In this document: positions 61,528 through 64,000 of the stretch, piece by piece
Position numbering within the stretch: position 1 is the first letter of the stretch
Layout: each line of letters begins with the position of its first letter
Assembly: GCA_003354135.1 (NCBI GenBank)
Contig: PIVK01000005.1
Span: 1 to 64,000, forward strand
Reading direction: 5' to 3'
DNA: 64,000 nt
From: Rhodospirillales bacterium
GTDB lineage: Bacteria > Pseudomonadota > Alphaproteobacteria > Rhodospirillales > GLO-3
Position numbers and translations under genes: made by a program
The notes under the pieces: model-generated
Seen by the model: the letters and a program-made list of their open reading frames with translations, nothing else
Told to the model about the DNA's origin: nothing
Database searches by the model: none

Positions 61528-62700
61528 CTATTCGGCGGGAAGCGGCCGGGACATCGCCGCTCTGGGTTGGCCATGCGTCCCTTGCAGGATCGGGAAGCGG
61601 CGAACCAACAGGATATAGGCCAAAACCTCGAACGCGATCATGCCGACCGTGATGAACATTTCGGGAATGGCCGGAAAATAGCTGAACTCGTCACCCGGAT
61701 TGTAGGCAACCAGGAACGCGTCAACCCGGTAAAGCGCCGAAGCCAACATCATACTGACGGCCGAGATGAACAGCATTCGGGGATTGACCCGACGGGCACT
61801 TGGAAGAAGAAGGACGATGGGCAAGACGAACAGGGAAATCTCGATCCAGAACATGACGCTCAGGAAGTCCGCCGCGAAAACAGACCCGAGTTCACCCCGC
61901 ATCGCCAGATCGACGAAACGGATTCCCAGGTAGAGCCCCAAAACCGCTATCAGGGCGACGGAAAGGCCGCTCAGGATGTGGGTTTCCCTGGGACGCCGGA
62001 ATCCTTCCGATGCCGCGGTGGCTTCGAAAATAACAACCGAAAAACCCAGCGAGATCGCCGAAAGCAGGAACAGAAGCGGTAACAGAACCGTCTGCCAGCG
62101 GGCGTCCAACTGGTTGCCGATGATGATCAGAAGGCTGCCCAGTGAAGACTGGTGCATGCTCGGCAGCAGAATGCCCAGCGCGATGAAGACGAAAAGCACC
62201 CTGCCCAGTTTCCGCTTTGCATCCTTCAGGCCGAGCCGCTCCAGGAAGGCCGGCGAAAGTTCGATCCACAACACGGCGATATAAAGGGCGATACAAATCG
62301 CCACTTCGACCATGACGGAATCGAGGTGGGAATAGCCCGGTGACAAAATATGCCAGAAATTCCACCACCGCCCAAGATCGACAATTACCGCGAAACCGCC
62401 CAGGGAATAGCCGAAGACGCTGGCCAACAGCGCCGGCCTGACCAGGGGATGATACTGGCCCTTGTTGAGGATATAGACCAGGATCGCCATGGCATAACCG
62501 CCGCAGGCCAACCCCGTGCCGATAACCACGTCATAGACGACCCAAATACCCCAGGTATAGCCGTCGTTGATGTTGGCCACCGCTCCTATGCCGAAAACGA
62601 AGCGGATCAAGAGGAAGACTCCGGCAATCGCCGCAAGGGCCGCCAGAAAAATGGTGACGGGCGTTACCAATTTTCCGCCGAGAGGTGCGTGTTCGCTCAT
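61528..62700 (-). CDS. NrfD/HybB-type membrane quinone oxidoreductase subunit
   Basis: 390-residue integral membrane protein with about ten helices that passes electrons between a partner iron-sulfur protein and the quinone pool. The HybB-like patterns are NINDGYTWGIWVVYDVVIGT near the N-terminus, SVFGYSLGGFAVIVDLGRWW and LLPSMHQSSLGSLLIIIGNQ. It follows the HybA-like gene by 9 bases. In related clusters the set serves a hydrogenase or a formate dehydrogenase; fdhD nearby favours formate. Confidence 0.9.
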   Translation of the reverse strand: MSEHAPLGGKLVTPVTIFLAALAAIAGVFLLIRFVFGIGAVANINDGYTWGIWVVYDVVIGTGLACGGYAMAILVYILNKGQYHPLVRPALLASVFGYSLGGFAVIVDLGRWWNFWHILSPGYSHLDSVMVEVAICIALYIAVLWIELSPAFLERLGLKDAKRKLGRVLFVFIALGILLPSMHQSSLGSLLIIIGNQLDARWQTVLLPLLFLLSAISLGFSVVIFEATAASEGFRRPRETHILSGLSVALIAVLGLYLGIRFVDLAMRGELGSVFAADFLSVMFWIEISLFVLPIVLLLPSARRVNPRMLFISAVSMMLASALYRVDAFLVAYNPGDEFSYFPAIPEMFITVGMIAFEVLAYILLVRRFPILQGTHGQPRAAMSRPLPAE

Positions 62701-62709
62701 GATCTCACC

Positions 62710-63687
62710 CTAGTCCTCGTCGTTCTCGTCTTCGGAACGAACCGTGCGGTAAGTCACTGCCATTAAGCCACCCAATGCGACCGCCGGACCAAGCAGCCAT
62801 TGGTACAGGCTGTGCTGAATGGTTTCGGAAACACTGGCATAGGACTGTTCCGGCAGATCCGGCATACCCAGCTTGTCGAAGGGCACTCCGCTCATCATGA
62901 GCATCTGTGCCCCACCCTGTTCCTTTTCACCGTAGACATGGTCGATGTACTCGCCCATCGGCTGTTCCTTCGTGAACTCCTGGCCTTCCACATGACGGCG
63001 CGGGAATTTCGTGGCTTCGCCGGCTTTCAGCGCCTTGCGCCGGGCAACTTCGGCCTTGAGCTTGATCACCGGGCCGAACAGCGTGGCGCCCGTGGGGCAG
63101 ACATCCGCACAGGCCGAGAAACCACCGTCCTTCCACAGGTGATCGCAAAGCTGGCACTTGTGGATCTCGGGGGCCGCGCTGCCGTAATCGAAACGCGGGA
63201 TGTCGTAGGGACAGGCGAATACACAGTATCGGCATCCGATACAGGCATCCTTGTCGTAGGTGACAACGCCGGTGTCGGGCTGTTTTTTCATGGCATTGAC
63301 CGGACAGGCCGATACACAGGCCGGGTCGACGCAGTGCATGCAGGAATGCTTCATGAAGGCAAAGCCGTCCTCGGCCCGGTCCTTCGCCGTCGCCTTGCCG
63401 TCCTTGAATATCTTGATAACGTTCAGTGCGTCGGGCGAGAGCGTCCTGGTCTTGTCCAGATACGGAAGTTCCGGAGGGGTCGCCAACGGCTTGCCGTTGG
63501 CAGTCTTGCATGCCGTGACACAAGCCTTGCAGCCGACGCAGAGAGTCGAGTCGAACAGCAATCCGAGCGCCCCCTCGGGCATCTCCATATTGCCCCGGGC
63601 ATCGGCATCGGTCGCGATACAAGCGGTCGCGACGACGGTGCTTCCGGCCACGGCGCTCTTGAGAAACTGTCTTCTGCTGACGGTCAC
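62710..63687 (-). CDS. HybA-type 4Fe-4S ferredoxin subunit, Tat-exported
   Basis: 325 residues with a twin-arginine signal (SRRQFLKSAVAGSTVVATAC). Four Cys groups are seen: CVGCKACVTACK, CMHCVDPACVSACP, CIGCRYCVFACP and CQLCDHLWKDGGFSACADVC, enough for four 4Fe-4S clusters. A C-terminal membrane helix (LYQWLLGPAVALGGLMAVTY) anchors it. It links an exported oxidoreductase to the NrfD-like subunit. Its start overlaps the stop of the upstream gene by 4 bases. Confidence 0.92.
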   Translation of the reverse strand: MTVSRRQFLKSAVAGSTVVATACIATDADARGNMEMPEGALGLLFDSTLCVGCKACVTACKTANGKPLATPPELPYLDKTRTLSPDALNVIKIFKDGKATAKDRAEDGFAFMKHSCMHCVDPACVSACPVNAMKKQPDTGVVTYDKDACIGCRYCVFACPYDIPRFDYGSAAPEIHKCQLCDHLWKDGGFSACADVCPTGATLFGPVIKLKAEVARRKALKAGEATKFPRRHVEGQEFTKEQPMGEYIDHVYGEKEQGGAQMLMMSGVPFDKLGMPDLPEQSYASVSETIQHSLYQWLLGPAVALGGLMAVTYRTVRSEDENDED

Positions 63688-64000
63688 CGGCCGGCCCGCC
63701 CACCTAAAGAGGTTTCATCCGCCTCATCCCGTCCCTCATCCCGTCCGGCCTTAACCAGGACAACCCCGCACCAAGTGGTGAATAAGGCGAGAGCGGCGAG
63801 GAGAAACAGGATGTTGCTCCAATCAGCGCCCTTGCCCTGGGGCGAGGCGATAGGGGGTACCAGTGAGTGAACGGGAAGCGAGAAATCGACGGCGGATTCG
63901 GTGCAGTTCCCAGCCTTCATGCACGCCGAGTACTCACCGCTGATCAGCCATTCAGGCGCCGAATCCGGATTGGACACATAGCCTTTCTGCCCCTGTTTAA
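63684..64000 (-). CDS. C-terminal part of a membrane-anchored redox-cluster protein (runs off window)
   Basis: The frame is open to the right edge, giving at least 105 residues; a GTG at 63977 is inside it and is not needed as a start. It has two Cys in SACMKAGNCTES, then a Pro-rich linker and one membrane helix (NILFLLAALALFTTWCGVVL) with a charged tail. The position before the HybA-like gene suggests the C-terminal end of a periplasmic multihaem or related electron-carrier protein, but no CXXCH is visible in this part. Confidence 0.6.
   Translation of the reverse strand, partial: KQGQKGYVSNPDSAPEWLISGEYSACMKAGNCTESAVDFSLPVHSLVPPIASPQGKGADWSNILFLLAALALFTTWCGVVLVKAGRDEGRDEADETSLGGRAGR

Overview
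The window looks like chromosome of a free-living, motile alphaproteobacterium of the Rhodospirillales type. The evidence is high GC, overlapping ATGA gene junctions, flagellar genes in the alphaproteobacterial style (FliX, FlbT, CheZ variants with FQDITGQ, DUF6468, MgtE_N/MotE-like protein), CckA beside FlhB, SpeH/SpeE and a TRAP transporter. No rRNA, tRNA or CRISPR array was seen. The species cannot be named from the sequence.

Layout. 1-5.7 kb is an accessory, decaying stretch: a P4-type integrase running off the left edge, an amidase cut off beside it, a complete TRAP transporter (DctPQM), and a broken 2-hydroxyacid dehydrogenase. 5.7-15 kb is mostly housekeeping: a small protein with MeaB, a CheZ-like protein, a cyclophilin, an MscS channel, QueD, QueE, AlaS and RecA with an SOS-like promoter. 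15-23 kb holds cckA-flhB-fliR-fliQ-fliE-flgC-flgB (minus strand) divergent from flhX-orf-fliO-fliP (plus strand), with a perfect CtrA-type TTAA-N7-TTAA box between them. 23-24.4 kb is spermidine synthesis. 24.5-33.7 kb is a minus-strand motor and chemotaxis block (fliL, fliM, DUF6468, MotE-like, cheY, cheZ, two MotB-like proteins, a giant AMIN/TPR protein). 34-37.5 kb is flgF-flgG-flgA-flgH. dksA and fliX follow, then two tandem hook-type genes, flgI-flgJ-flgN-flgK-flgL and flbT. 50-58 kb is a probable flagellin glycosylation module: two TPR-glycosyltransferases, RmlD-like reductase, DegT aminotransferase, cytidylyltransferase, aldo/keto reductase and a broken DUF4910 gene. 58-64 kb holds fdhD, a 36-residue membrane protein, a toxin-antitoxin pair, an IS3-family element, and NrfD/HybA-like redox genes running off the right edge.

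How it fits together. The regulatory sites suggest a Caulobacter-like cascade written into the DNA. CckA would act through CtrA on early genes (box between flgB and flhX, weaker box before fliL). Sigma-54 promoters drive the later genes flgF, flgE and flgI. Each of these has an inverted repeat of the CGGCAA/TTGCCG kind centred about 97-103 bases upstream of its -24 element, at the place expected for an FlbD-type enhancer; FliX, the usual FlbD partner, is encoded beside one of them. FlbT and the glycosylation genes would act last, on flagellin.

Most unusual points: a 986-residue FlgL carrying six internal beta-type repeats; a 93-residue module found twice in a hook protein and once in FlgL; a MotB-like paralogue whose proton-carrying Asp is replaced; a perfect 32-base inverted repeat around a GAAA hairpin inside the sugar cluster; a structured repeat placed just after the stop codons of both recA and dksA; and an IS element that cuts a gene five codons after its start in the NrfD operon, probably with a deletion.
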